Origin: Bradyrhizobium sp. Ghvi | Lineage (GTDB): Bacteria; Pseudomonadota; Alphaproteobacteria; Rhizobiales; Xanthobacteraceae | Direction: 5' to 3' | Assembly (NCBI RefSeq): GCF_900115265.1 | Contig: NZ_FOVU01000002.1 | Coordinates: 124,001-188,000 of the forward strand | DNA length: 64,000 bases | Shown here: positions 1 to 7,872 of the stretch, in pieces | Position numbering within the stretch: the first letter of the stretch is position 1 | Layout of the letters: every line of letters begins with the position of its first letter | Notes under the pieces: model-generated | Databases searched by the model: none | Told to the model about the DNA's origin: nothing | What the model saw: the letters and a program-made list of their open reading frames with translations, nothing else | Program-made: the position numbers and the translations under genes

Positions 1-55
1 GACGGTTCTTCAGCCGCACATAGGCGTCCACGATCTGCGCAATTGCATTCGACAT
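1..55 (-). CDS. Start of a conserved hypothetical protein (partial, runs off window)
   Basis: Reading leftward from the ATG at 55, the frame stays open to the window edge and gives MSNAIAQIVDAYVRLKNR. This short N-terminus looks helical and amphipathic and resembles the start of small conserved rhizobial proteins, but 18 residues are too few for a function. Only a weak purine stretch precedes the ATG. The gene is divergent from the formyltransferase-like gene at 409. Confidence 0.55.
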   Translation of the reverse strand, partial: MSNAIAQIVDAYVRLKNR

Positions 56-408
56 GAAATCGGTCCCGGCAAAAATGCCCGCGCGGCGCACCCACGCCGG
101 CGGGACATTTTTGGTGTCGCGGTACGCAATACAAATCCGCGACGGATTCGTCGATACGACGGCGAAGTTGAGAACGCGTTACCGTTTGATGATTTCGCGA
201 TGGCAAGAACAAAAAAGCCGCCGCCGATCAGGCCAGCGGGCAAAGCCGGGTTCGAAAACAGGTCCGGAATGAAATTAGGCCGGCCACGTTCATTCCTCCC
301 GTACCCTTCGCATTGTTGATAACCGGCGCAAATGCGGCGCGGGTGGTGACACGACAGCCTGACGTGTTATCGGAGGGATGACGCAGCTGCGAGACGGATC
401 GGACACCC
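56..408. other. Intergenic region with no gene seen
   Basis: This 353-base gap lies between divergent genes. Open frames here overlap each other on both strands and lack coding character, domains or good ribosome binding sites. It presumably holds the two divergent promoters, but I cannot place either with confidence. Confidence 0.5.
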
Positions 409-996
409 ATGCGCATTACCCTCGTCGGCTCCCGCCATTTCGGCGTGATGACCCTGAACATGCTCCGCGAGCACGGCGTTGGCATCGTGCGGGTCGTGGT
501 GGCTGACGCCGATGACCGCTTGGCTGCAGCCGCGAAAGCCGCCGGCATCGAGGTGGTGGTGCAGGCCAACCCCAAGCTGGTGGTGGCCTCCGAGATCGCT
601 CCCGACACCGATCTGATCATCACCGCCCACAGCCATGCGCGGATCGGCAAGGACGCGCTGGCGGCAGCGAAGCTCGGCGGCATCGGCTATCACCCCTCGC
701 TGCTGCCGCGCCACCGCGGCAAGGCCGCTGTGGAGTGGACCATCAAGGAAAGCGATCCGATCGCCGGCGGCACGATCTATCACCTCGCCGACCGTATGGA
801 CGCCGGCGCCATCGCCGCCCAGGACTGGTGCTTCGTGAAGAAGGGCGAGACCGCGCGCGAGCTCTGGGAGCGCGCGCTGGCGCCGCTCGGCCTCAAGCTG
901 CTGGCCGACGTGATCGATTATGCCAAGGTGCACAAAGCTCTCCCGGCCAAGCCCCAGGACGAGCAGTTCGCGACCTCCGCGCCGAGCCTGTCCTAA
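409..996 (+). CDS. Formyltransferase-fold protein (methionyl-tRNA formyltransferase N-terminal domain-like)
   Basis: The 195-residue protein covers only the formyltransferase Rossmann domain and has no Fmt C-terminal OB domain. The family loop is clear at residues 94-104 (YHPSLLPRHRG), and the MDAG motif follows at 130-133. In Fmt, PurN and ArnA the catalytic triad is Asn-x-His plus Asp. Here His95 and Asp131 are present, but the Asn position is Gly93. It may therefore be a divergent sugar or amine formyltransferase, or a non-catalytic relative. An upstream ATG at 378 is out of frame, so 409 is the best start. It stands alone with no pathway partners. Confidence 0.8.
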   Translation: MRITLVGSRHFGVMTLNMLREHGVGIVRVVVADADDRLAAAAKAAGIEVVVQANPKLVVASEIAPDTDLIITAHSHARIGKDALAAAKLGGIGYHPSLLPRHRGKAAVEWTIKESDPIAGGTIYHLADRMDAGAIAAQDWCFVKKGETARELWERALAPLGLKLLADVIDYAKVHKALPAKPQDEQFATSAPSLS

Positions 997-1193
997 CCGG
1001 CCTCTTCCGAGTGGCTCCCGACGTTAACGATTAACGCGAGGGGCTTTGATTTCGCTTCCAAAATGGGGAGCCGGAAATGCAAATAAACCATTGTTTCCAC
1101 AGGAACAATTTTCGACTTTGCATTGCACCAAATTTCCGTCACATTTCGCCCGAATAAGTGTCAGCATATCAGACAGATTCAAGGACGGAATTC

Positions 1194-1544
1194 ATGCGTT
1201 TTGCTCGCATCGCGGCGTTCTGTGCCGCTTCAGTTTTTGCCGGTACCCTCGCTGCTCCCGCGATAGCTCAGACCCCCTATGACGGCAATTGGCAGGTCAC
1301 GATCGTGACCAAGACCGGCTCCTGCGAGCCGACCGCAAGCTCCATGCTGACGGTTGCCGACGGCAAGATCACCGCGCCCGGCGCTAACGTTTCCGGCACC
1401 ATCGGCAGCGGGGGTCTTGTGAAAGTTTCGATCAATGGTGCATATGCTAACGGTCAACTCAGCGGCAACGCCGGATCGGGGAAGTGGAATGGAGCATCTG
1501 CAGGCATACCATGCAGCGGGCGGTGGGAAGCATCGCGCCAATAA
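1194..1544 (+). CDS. Small exported protein, conserved in Bradyrhizobium-type genomes
   Basis: The protein has 116 residues. A signal peptide (MRFARIAAFCAASVFAG..., predicted cut after AIA-Q) precedes a short beta-rich mature domain beginning PYDGNWQV, with two cysteines (SCEP and PCSGRW) that could form a disulphide. The ATG at 1194 is chosen because AAGGACGGA lies just upstream; a longer in-frame start at 1158 would bury the signal peptide. Its 3' end overlaps the next gene by 56 bases in another frame, which suggests translational coupling. Function unknown; probably periplasmic. Confidence 0.75.
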   Translation: MRFARIAAFCAASVFAGTLAAPAIAQTPYDGNWQVTIVTKTGSCEPTASSMLTVADGKITAPGANVSGTIGSGGLVKVSINGAYANGQLSGNAGSGKWNGASAGIPCSGRWEASRQ

Positions 1545-2034
1545 ATCAACCGAGGCTCGCGCCTGGAACCGGCGGCTGCTGATCGCGGCCGCCGTTTTGT
1601 TTACGGCAGGACTCGCCGCCTCCGAAAGCAAGGCCCAGTCGGGCCCGTTCGCCCCGATGGCGGGCAGCTGGAGCGGTGGCGGCACCGTCAGCCTCGAGGA
1701 CGGATCGACGGAACGCATCCGTTGCCGAGCCAAATACGCTCCCATCGGGCCGACCATGGAAATGACGCTGACTTGCGCCAGCGACGCCTACAAGTTCATC
1801 CTTTCCGCCAACGTTCAGTCGGCGGGTAATGCGATTACCGGGAGCTGGTCCGAGTCCAGCCGCAACATCTCCGGCTCGCTCGAGGGCCGCGGCGCTGGCG
1901 GGAACTTTGAAGTGGTCGTTTCTGCCGCCGGCTTCAACGCCAACATCGCGCTGAGGACGAGCGGCAACAAGCAGACCGTCACGATGCGCGCGGACAGCCA
2001 GTTCCGCGGCGCCAACATCTCAATGACGCGCTGA
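1489..2034 (+). CDS. Exported hypothetical protein overlapping the upstream secreted-protein gene
   Basis: From the ATG at 1489 the product has 181 residues. A hydrophilic lead of about 28 residues precedes a signal or anchor helix (RLLIAAAVLFTAGLAA) ending near SKAQ. The mature part is rich in Gly, Ser and Thr with alternating hydrophobics (GSWSGGG, GSWSES), a likely beta-sandwich or small barrel. GGGGAAGTGG precedes the ATG inside the upstream coding sequence. The long lead before the hydrophobic helix is unusual for a signal peptide, so the start is less certain. A strong terminator follows at 2055. No function is recognised. Confidence 0.65.
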   Translation: MEHLQAYHAAGGGKHRANKSTEARAWNRRLLIAAAVLFTAGLAASESKAQSGPFAPMAGSWSGGGTVSLEDGSTERIRCRAKYAPIGPTMEMTLTCASDAYKFILSANVQSAGNAITGSWSESSRNISGSLEGRGAGGNFEVVVSAAGFNANIALRTSGNKQTVTMRADSQFRGANISMTR

Positions 2035-2054
2035 AAGAGCCGCGCTCGAGACAT

Positions 2055-2084
2055 CAACCCGGCGACCTCGCCGGGTTGTTTTTT
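2055..2084 (+). terminator. Intrinsic terminator after the exported-protein pair
   Basis: CAACCCGGCG and CGCCGGGTTG form a perfect 10-bp stem with a 4-base loop, followed at once by six T. It closes the transcript of the two exported-protein genes. Confidence 0.9.
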
Positions 2085-2306
2085 GCGCCAGGCGCGAATG
2101 CCGTGACCTTGACCTCAACCTTGGCCCCTGAGGTCGACGAGGCTTCCAATCGCCGATAGAGAGTAGTGTCGACAGCGGGAAGTTGCGCCCGACCGTCTCC
2201 TGTCAGACCGCTGTGCATCGCTGCATCCGCAGATTTGGCCGTTGCAAAGGCCGGCGATGTCGCCGATACCGGCCTCCCCTCAGATTCGATCTCCCATCCC
2301 GCACCG

Positions 2307-3182
2307 ATGAGCGCAACACCGTCCAAAACCATGGCCGCCCTGTGGATGGCCGGATGGCTGTCCCTGATGCTGGTCATGGCGGTCGCGGGGCGCGAGACCA
2401 CGCGCGACTTGAGCGTCTTTCAAATCATGGAGGTGCGCTCGCTGATCGGCTTCACGTTGCTGTTGCCGATCATCTATCGGGCCGGCGGCTTCAAGGCGGT
2501 CAAAACCAAACGCCTGCCCCAGCATATCGCCCGCAACGGAGTGCATTATTTCGCGCAGCTCGGCTGGTTCTATGCGTTGACGCTGATCGGTATCGGCCAG
2601 GTCGTCGCGATCGAGTTCACGATGCCGATCTGGACCGCGCTGCTCGCCGCAACGTTCCTGTCCGAGCGCATGACCAGCTGGAAGATCGCCGCCGTCGTGC
2701 TCGGCATTGTCGGCGTCGTCATGATCGTGCGGCCCGCTACCGGCGAGATCAATCCGGGCCAGTTGATCGCGCTCGGGGCCGCGATCGGCTTCAGCATCTC
2801 CATGGCTTTGGCGAAGTCGTTGACGCGCACCGAGAGCGCATTGTCGATCCTGTTCTGGATGATCGTGGTGCAGATGGTCATGGGCCTGCTGCCGACGCTC
2901 CATGTCTGGACCTGGCCCTCAGCCACGCTCTGGGGCTGGCTCTTCGTGATCGGGGTCTGCGGCACTTTTTCGCACTATTGCCTCGCCAGCGCGCTGCGGT
3001 ACGCGGATGCAACCATCGTGGTCCCCATGGACTTCCTGCGAGTTCCCCTCACCGCGACCGCCGGCTGGCTGCTCTATTCCGAGCGGCTCGACGCCTGGAC
3101 CGTGCTGGGCGCGGCCCTGATCCTGTTTGGCAATCTCCTGAATCTAAAGCCCGTCGCGCCGGTTCCCGCCCGCGCGCAGTGA
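2307..3182 (+). CDS. DMT-superfamily (EamA) transporter
   Basis: The 291-residue inner membrane protein has about ten hydrophobic helices in two EamA halves. The first half carries the family pattern QLGWFYALTLIGIGQVVAIEFTMP; the second ends GWLLYSERLDAWTVLGAALILFGN. EamA carriers usually export metabolites or amino acids, but the substrate cannot be read from sequence. An in-frame ATG at 2166 exists, but its extra 47 residues are low-quality. The ATG at 2307, or one at 2331, fits family length better, although no strong ribosome binding site decides it. Confidence 0.85.
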   Translation: MSATPSKTMAALWMAGWLSLMLVMAVAGRETTRDLSVFQIMEVRSLIGFTLLLPIIYRAGGFKAVKTKRLPQHIARNGVHYFAQLGWFYALTLIGIGQVVAIEFTMPIWTALLAATFLSERMTSWKIAAVVLGIVGVVMIVRPATGEINPGQLIALGAAIGFSISMALAKSLTRTESALSILFWMIVVQMVMGLLPTLHVWTWPSATLWGWLFVIGVCGTFSHYCLASALRYADATIVVPMDFLRVPLTATAGWLLYSERLDAWTVLGAALILFGNLLNLKPVAPVPARAQ

Positions 3183-3222
3183 ACCCGGACGCGGCCTCGC
3201 GCGACACAACAAAGTAGTCGAG

Positions 3223-3238
3223 CGTGATTTGGATCACG
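3223..3238. promoter_or_regulatory. Perfect 16-bp palindrome, CRP/FNR-type candidate operator
   Basis: CGTGATTTGGATCACG is a perfect inverted repeat in the gap before the caspase-like gene. GTGAT-N4-ATCAC resembles a CRP/FNR-superfamily site. Regulator and role are inferred, not shown. Confidence 0.45.
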
Positions 3239-3288
3239 TTGGAGCAGGCATTCCACGTGCGCGTTCGGCCACACAGCAATGGGTTGAA

Positions 3289-3308
3289 CCAAACGCCGTG
3301 TCGTTTGG
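3289..3308. repeat. Inverted repeat upstream of the caspase-like gene
   Basis: CCAAACG and CGTTTGG flank a 6-base centre about 80 bases before the caspase-like start codon. It could be an operator or a 5' UTR hairpin. Confidence 0.4.
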
Positions 3309-3385
3309 GTGGCGTAAAGTCGGGCAGTTCGTGTAGCTTCGCCGCCAATTTGTTGCTGCCTGCAATTCGATTCTGGGGATTTCAG

Positions 3386-4804
3386 ATGCGCTCTCTCACC
3401 ATCATCGTTTCGCTGATGTGCCTGGCGCTGTCGGTCAGCGTCGCGAAAGCCGACCGCCGCGTAGCTTTCGTCGTCGGCAACGGCGCCTACAAGAACGTCG
3501 CGCAATTGCCGAACCCGCCGATTGACGCCAAGGCGATGGCATCGACGCTGCGCAACGTCGGCTTCGAGGTGATCGAAGGATCCAACCTCACGCGCGACCA
3601 GATGACGGAGAAGCTGCTGGATTTCGGCCGCAAGGCGCAGGGCTCCGACATCGCGGTGTTCTATTATGCCGGCCATGGCATCGCCGTCGGCGGCACCAAC
3701 TATCTCCTGCCCGTCGATGCCGACATCAAGTCGGAGATGGACGTCAAGCTCGGGGCCGCCATCAACATCGACCTGACGCTCGACCAGACCATGGGCGATG
3801 CCAAGGTCAAGCTGGTGTTTCTCGACGCCTGCCGCGACAATCCCTTCGCCGCCAAGATCAAGTCGAACTCGGCGACCCGCAGCGTCAACGTGGGTAGCGG
3901 TCTCGCCGAGATGAAGTCCGGCGAAGGCACGCTGATTGCCTTCGCCACCGGCCCAGGCCAGACTGCGCTCGACGGCCAGGAGGGTAACAACAGCCCGTTC
4001 ACCCGCGCGCTGATCGATAACATCACCAAGCCCGGCGTCGAGATCCAGCAGGCGATGACCTCTGTGCGTGCCCAGGTCAATGAAGAGACCCACAAGGGCC
4101 AACTGCCCTGGGGGCACACCAACCTGATCGGCGCAGTCTACCTCAACCAGGGGCCGGCGACCCAGGTGGCCAACGCCACACCCACGGCAACCGCCGCGCC
4201 AGCCGCAGCGACCGGCGGCTCCGAGACTGAAGTCGAGTTCTGGCGCTCGGTGAAAGAATCCAACAAGGCCGAAGAGCTGAACGCCTACCTCTCCGCCTAT
4301 CCCAACGGCCAGTTCAAGCCGCTGGCGCTGGCACGGCTCGCCGCGATCCAGAACGGTCCCTCGACCACGACCCGTAACCTCAATGCCGGCGTCGATCCGG
4401 CCACCTTCACCGAGGACGCCAGCCAGCTCACCGAGGACCAGATCGGCCTGGACAAGGGTCAGCGCCGCGACGTGCAGCGCCGCCTCAACGGGCTCGGCTT
4501 CGATACCAAGGTGACTGGCGTGTTCAACGACGAGACCCGCTCAGTGCTGAAGCGCTGGCAGGCTGCCCGCGGCTATCCGTCCACGGGCTTCCTCAACAAG
4601 CTGCAGCACAAGGCGCTGCTCTCCGAGATCGTGGCGTCCACCACGACCGCGAGCGAGGACAGCCCGAAGCCGGCACGGCGCGCCGCGCCGGCCCCGACCC
4701 AGAGCGCGCCGGTTCAACACCGCAACAGCGCAGGTGATGCCGCCGGCGCGGCCTTCGTGGGCGGCGTGGTCGGCGGCATGATGGGCGGCATGTTCCGCCA
4801 CTGA
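3386..4804 (+). CDS. Caspase-family (peptidase C14) protein with C-terminal peptidoglycan-binding domain
   Basis: The 472-residue exported protein begins with a signal peptide (residues 1-22). A C14 domain follows to about residue 245, with the catalytic His97 in YYAGHG and Cys149 in LDACRDNPF. A low-complexity Ala/Thr linker and a helical segment come next. A peptidoglycan-binding-like domain lies near 350-420 (QRRDVQRRLNGLGF, KRWQAARGYP). A Gly/Met-rich tail (GGVVGGMMGGMF) closes the chain and may associate with membrane. The ATG at 3386 is chosen because it starts the signal peptide. Orthocaspases of this type are common in rhizobia; their substrates are unknown. Confidence 0.88.
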   Translation: MRSLTIIVSLMCLALSVSVAKADRRVAFVVGNGAYKNVAQLPNPPIDAKAMASTLRNVGFEVIEGSNLTRDQMTEKLLDFGRKAQGSDIAVFYYAGHGIAVGGTNYLLPVDADIKSEMDVKLGAAINIDLTLDQTMGDAKVKLVFLDACRDNPFAAKIKSNSATRSVNVGSGLAEMKSGEGTLIAFATGPGQTALDGQEGNNSPFTRALIDNITKPGVEIQQAMTSVRAQVNEETHKGQLPWGHTNLIGAVYLNQGPATQVANATPTATAAPAAATGGSETEVEFWRSVKESNKAEELNAYLSAYPNGQFKPLALARLAAIQNGPSTTTRNLNAGVDPATFTEDASQLTEDQIGLDKGQRRDVQRRLNGLGFDTKVTGVFNDETRSVLKRWQAARGYPSTGFLNKLQHKALLSEIVASTTTASEDSPKPARRAAPAPTQSAPVQHRNSAGDAAGAAFVGGVVGGMMGGMFRH

Positions 4805-4830
4805 GCCGAGACCAGATCGCAAAACACAAA

Positions 4831-4854
4831 AGCCCGGCTCGCGCCGGGCTTTTT
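4831..4854. terminator. Intrinsic terminator between convergent genes
   Basis: AGCCCGGC and GCCGGGCT form an 8-bp stem around TCGC, with A residues on the left and T residues on the right. It can therefore serve both the caspase-like gene and the cysK transcript arriving from the other side. Confidence 0.88.
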
Positions 4855-4874
4855 CGTTGCTACGACGAAGTAGG

Positions 4875-5114
4875 TTACTTCCCTGCCGCCTTGCGCAGCG
4901 CCTCATTGATGCGGTCCTGCCAGCCAGGACCGCCCTCCTGGAAGAACTCGAGCACGTCCTGATCGATGCGCAGCGTGACCTGCTCCTTGATCCCAGGCAC
5001 CGCGTTTGACTTCGGCGGCGCCGCGGCGACCTTGGCGGTCACCTTCTTGAACGCTGCCTCGGCCTCGGTCCTCGCGTCGCCAAGCGTCCGCGGCCGCCTC
5101 GGTTGATCCGCCAT
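4875..5114 (-). CDS. BrnA-like (DUF4415) antitoxin-family protein without a toxin partner
   Basis: The 79-residue basic protein ends in the DUF4415/BrnA pattern: residues 46-77 read VTLRIDQDVLEFFQEGG, then GWQDRINEALRKAAG. This is a ribbon-helix-helix-like DNA-binding segment. The N-terminal half is disordered, Pro/Ala/Lys-rich and longer than usual. It starts 3 bases after the cysK stop, with AAGGGATC overlapping the end of cysK as its ribosome binding site, so it is probably co-transcribed with cysK. No BrnT-like gene lies beside it. It may be a solitary regulator rather than an antitoxin. Confidence 0.75.
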   Translation of the reverse strand: MADQPRRPRTLGDARTEAEAAFKKVTAKVAAAPPKSNAVPGIKEQVTLRIDQDVLEFFQEGGPGWQDRINEALRKAAGK

Positions 5115-5117
5115 ATG

Positions 5118-6095
5118 CTAGATCCCTTCAAACAGAGCGGTCGAAAGATATCGCTCGGAGAAGGACGGCACGATCGCCAGGATGGTTTTTCCTGCAGCTT
5201 CCGGCCGCTTGCCGATCTGGAGCGCGGCCGCGATCGCAGCGCCTGAGGAGATGCCACCCGGAATGCCCTCATGCCGAGCCAGCGCCCGCGACGTGTCGAT
5301 CGCCGTGGTCGAATTGATCTTGACGATCTCGTCGATCACGGAGCGATCGAGAATGTCAGGCACGAAGCCCGCGCCAATGCCCTGGATCTTGTGCGGCGTG
5401 TGCTGGCCGCCTGACAACACCGGGCTTTCCTCCGGCTCGACCGCGACCACCCGCAAGGATGCCTTGCGCGGCTTCAGGACCTGACCGACACCCGTGATGG
5501 TGCCGCCGGTACCGACACCGGCGACGAAGAAGTCGATATTGCCCGATGTGTCATTCCATATCTCTTCCGCCGTGGTGCGGCGATGCACCTCGGGATTGGC
5601 GAGGTTCTTGAACTGCTGCGGCATCACCGAGTTCGGTGTCGTCTTCAGAAGCTCTTCGGCGGCTGCGATTGCGCCTTTCATCCCCTGCGCGGCCGGCGTC
5701 AGCACCAGTTCGGCGCCGAGGAAGGCGAGCATCTTGCGCCGCTCGATCGACATGGATTCCGGCATCACCAGCTTCAACCGGTAACCGCGTGACGCTGCGA
5801 CGAAAGCGAGCGCAATGCCGGTATTGCCTGATGTCGGCTCGATCAGCACGGTATCGGGCTTGATGATGCCCGCCTTCTCCATGGCGATGATCATGGCCGC
5901 GCCGATGCGGTCCTTCACGCTCGCGGCCGGATTGAAATATTCAAGCTTGGCCAGAATGGTCGCGTCGACGCCGTGCATGCCCGGCAGCCGGCGCAAGCGT
6001 ACGATCGGCGTGTCGCCAAAAGCCTCGACGATCGAAGAGTAGACCCGGCCGCGGCCGGGCTGGTGCGCTGCACCCGTGGTGGACGATGCGTCCAT
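5118..6095 (-). CDS. cysK: Cysteine synthase A (O-acetylserine sulfhydrylase)
   Basis: The 325-residue enzyme makes cysteine from O-acetylserine and sulfide using PLP in the cytoplasm. The PLP lysine is Lys61 in NPAASVKDR. The substrate-binding loop [11 protein letters not shown] and the phosphate-binding [10 protein letters not shown] are both intact. About 18 extra N-terminal residues precede the usual start near [22 protein letters not shown] ahead of the ATG supports the chosen start. The BrnA-like gene follows immediately. A 220-base upstream region should hold the promoter. Confidence 0.95.
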   Translation of the reverse strand: MDASSTTGAAHQPGRGRVYSSIVEAFGDTPIVRLRRLPGMHGVDATILAKLEYFNPAASVKDRIGAAMIIAMEKAGIIKPDTVLIEPTSGNTGIALAFVAASRGYRLKLVMPESMSIERRKMLAFLGAELVLTPAAQGMKGAIAAAEELLKTTPNSVMPQQFKNLANPEVHRRTTAEEIWNDTSGNIDFFVAGVGTGGTITGVGQVLKPRKASLRVVAVEPEESPVLSGGQHTPHKIQGIGAGFVPDILDRSVIDEIVKINSTTAIDTSRALARHEGIPGGISSGAAIAAALQIGKRPEAAGKTILAIVPSFSERYLSTALFEGI

Positions 6096-6318
6096 GATGA
6101 ACTCCCTTTGGCAACAATTTGCGCTTCCAGCGGAGCGCTTGCGCAGTTACGGACAGCTTGTGACGACACGCAAGCGACAATGCGGCACATGTTAAATACG
6201 CTGCATCGCAAAATCGCGTGTGCAATAATTATCAGAAAACCAACGCATTTGTGTTGCGACCTCGTCAACTGATTCTGCTTATGTTAGACTTAGGTCTCGA
6301 GCCAGGGAGGTCACCACG

Positions 6319-6537
6319 ATGTCAGCAGTTGCTGAAGTGTTGTCGACCGTCGCGCCAAGACGCGATCCGCGTTGCAGCGAGTTGCCCACCTGTCCCGTCT
6401 GCGCCGACTCCATGGTCGCCGCCGAAGCTTCCGCCTACATCTCAGACCACGTGATCAGCTATCTCTGGACCTGCGACAACTGCGGCTATGGCTTTGTCAC
6501 CAAGCATGCCGTCAAGCAGCGGCTCGTCTGCAATTAG
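6319..6537 (+). CDS. Small zinc-ribbon-like protein
   Basis: The 72-residue protein has two Cys pairs, CPVC (about residues 25-28) and CDNC (52-55), followed by GYGF, which fits a compact zinc ribbon. A disordered N-terminus of about 20 residues precedes it. GGGAGGTCACC ahead of the ATG is a good ribosome binding site. It is convergent with tgt. Such small zinc-ribbon proteins are common in rhizobia without a known role; nucleic-acid or protein binding is plausible. Confidence 0.75.
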   Translation: MSAVAEVLSTVAPRRDPRCSELPTCPVCADSMVAAEASAYISDHVISYLWTCDNCGYGFVTKHAVKQRLVCN

Positions 6538-6549
6538 CGTTGCTTGTTT

Positions 6550-6598
6550 GAGCATGGTCTTGACGGAAAACCGCTTCACACTTTTCCGGATCATGCTC
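6550..6598. repeat. Palindromic intergenic repeat of the Hyphomicrobiales type
   Basis: GAGCATG...CATGCTC forms the outer arms and GGAAAA/TTTTCC the inner arms, around CCGCTTCACAC. I recognise this element as frequent between genes in rhizobial genomes. It lies between convergent genes and directly abuts the tgt stop codon at 6598-6600. Confidence 0.75.
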
Positions 6599-7731
6599 TA
6601 TCGCGGGGCGATGTCGCCCCTCGCCCAGCCCTCGCGCGTACGCTGATAGAAATCGTCGAACGTTCCGTGTGCGATCGCGTCCCTGATGCCCTGCATCAGC
6701 GACTGGTAGTAGGCGATATTGATTTCGGACAGCAGCATGGCCCCGAGGGTCTCGCCGGCCTTGACGAGATGGTGCAGATAGGCGCGCGCGCAACTACGGG
6801 CCGACGGCCATGAACTTTCCTCGTCAAGCGGGCGCGGATCGTCGGCGTGACGCGCATTGCGCAGGTTCACCTGGCCAAAGCGCGTGAAGGCAACGCCGTG
6901 GCGGCCATTGCGCGTCGGCATCACGCAATCGAACATGTCGACACCGCGCTTCACCGCCTCGAGAATGTCGTCGGGCGTGCCGACGCCCATGAGGTAACGT
7001 GGCCGATCCGTCGGCAGCGCCGGCGCGGTCTCGTCGATCATCGCCAACATCACCGTCTGCGGCTCGCCGACGGCCAGGCCGCCGATCGCATAGCCGTGGA
7101 AGCCGATCTCGACCAGGCCTTGCGCGCTGGCATGGCGCAGCGGCGGGACGTCGCCGCCCTGCACGATGCCGAACAGCATGTAGCCGTCAGGCGCGCTCTC
7201 GAAAGCGCGCTTGCTTCGCTCGGCCCAGCGCAGCGACAGGCGCATCGCGCGGTCGATATCGTCGCGCTCCGCCGGCAGCCGCACGCATTCGTCCATCTGC
7301 ATCGCAATGTCGGAACCCAGCAGGCGCTGGACCTCGATCGAGCGTTCCGGGGACAGCTCGATCTTGGCGCCATCGATATGCGAGCGGAAGGTGACGGCGT
7401 GCTCGCTGATCTTGCGCAGGTCCGACAGCGACATGACCTGGAAGCCGCCGGAATCCGTCAGCATCGGCCCGTTCCAGCCGGTGAAGCGCTGCAGGCCGCC
7501 GAGGGCGTTGATGCGCTCCGCGCCGGGGCGCAACATCAGGTGATAGGTGTTACCGAGCACGATGTCGGCGCCCGCCTCGCGGACCTCGCGCCAGTGCATG
7601 CCCTTCATGGCGCCGGCAGTGCCAACCGGCATGAAGGCGGGTGTCCGCACCACGCCATGCGGCGTGGTCAGGCGGCCGGTGCGCGCGGCACCATCGGTGG
7701 CGAGCAGCTCGAAATGATTGGGAAGATTCAT
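6598..7731 (-). CDS. tgt: tRNA-guanine transglycosylase (queuosine pathway), zinc site lost
   Basis: The 377-residue enzyme swaps guanine-34 for a queuosine precursor in GUN-anticodon tRNAs. The general base Asp93 (LTDSGGFQV), the nucleophile Asp268 ([14 protein letters not shown]) and GGLAVGE are intact. The C-terminal zinc site, normally CxCxxC plus His, is gone: aligned positions are Ser306, Trp308, Ala311 and Ile337. An in-frame start at 7776 exists, but family members begin [14 protein letters not shown], so 7731 is used. The final codon touches a palindromic repeat. queA, which acts later in the same pathway, lies 5 kb away. Confidence 0.94.
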   Translation of the reverse strand: MNLPNHFELLATDGAARTGRLTTPHGVVRTPAFMPVGTAGAMKGMHWREVREAGADIVLGNTYHLMLRPGAERINALGGLQRFTGWNGPMLTDSGGFQVMSLSDLRKISEHAVTFRSHIDGAKIELSPERSIEVQRLLGSDIAMQMDECVRLPAERDDIDRAMRLSLRWAERSKRAFESAPDGYMLFGIVQGGDVPPLRHASAQGLVEIGFHGYAIGGLAVGEPQTVMLAMIDETAPALPTDRPRYLMGVGTPDDILEAVKRGVDMFDCVMPTRNGRHGVAFTRFGQVNLRNARHADDPRPLDEESSWPSARSCARAYLHHLVKAGETLGAMLLSEINIAYYQSLMQGIRDAIAHGTFDDFYQRTREGWARGDIAPR

Positions 7732-7823
7732 GGCGTGCTTATTGCGTGTCGGGCGGGGCCAATCAACCCGCACCATGCCCCAGACTGGGACAGCGTTGAC
7801 ATGGACGTGATCGGCTCCGCGAC

Positions 7824-7850
7824 TTGATAAACAAAACGATACAGTATAGT
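7824..7850 (+). promoter_or_regulatory. Candidate promoter of the patatin gene overlapping the palindromic operator
   Basis: TTGATA (7824-7829) and TATAGT (7845-7850) are separated by a short 15-base spacer. The -10 lies inside the right half of the palindrome at 7833-7853, so repressor binding there would block RNA polymerase. Confidence 0.5.
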
Positions 7851-7853
7851 TTA
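7833..7853. promoter_or_regulatory. Palindromic TetR-type operator upstream of the patatin lipoprotein gene
   Basis: AAAACGATAC-A-GTATAGTTTA is a 21-base near-palindrome. It matches a second site at 10061-10081 at 18 of 21 positions. The two flank the region holding the TetR gene, which makes that TetR the likely binder (inferred). Confidence 0.7.
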
Positions 7854-7872
7854 ATAGCCGGGGCTGGACGAG

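Noticed and set aside
6847..7827. 326-codon plus-strand frame opposite tgt
   Set aside because: Reverse complement of conserved tgt codons; rich in Arg/His/Ala without a fold.
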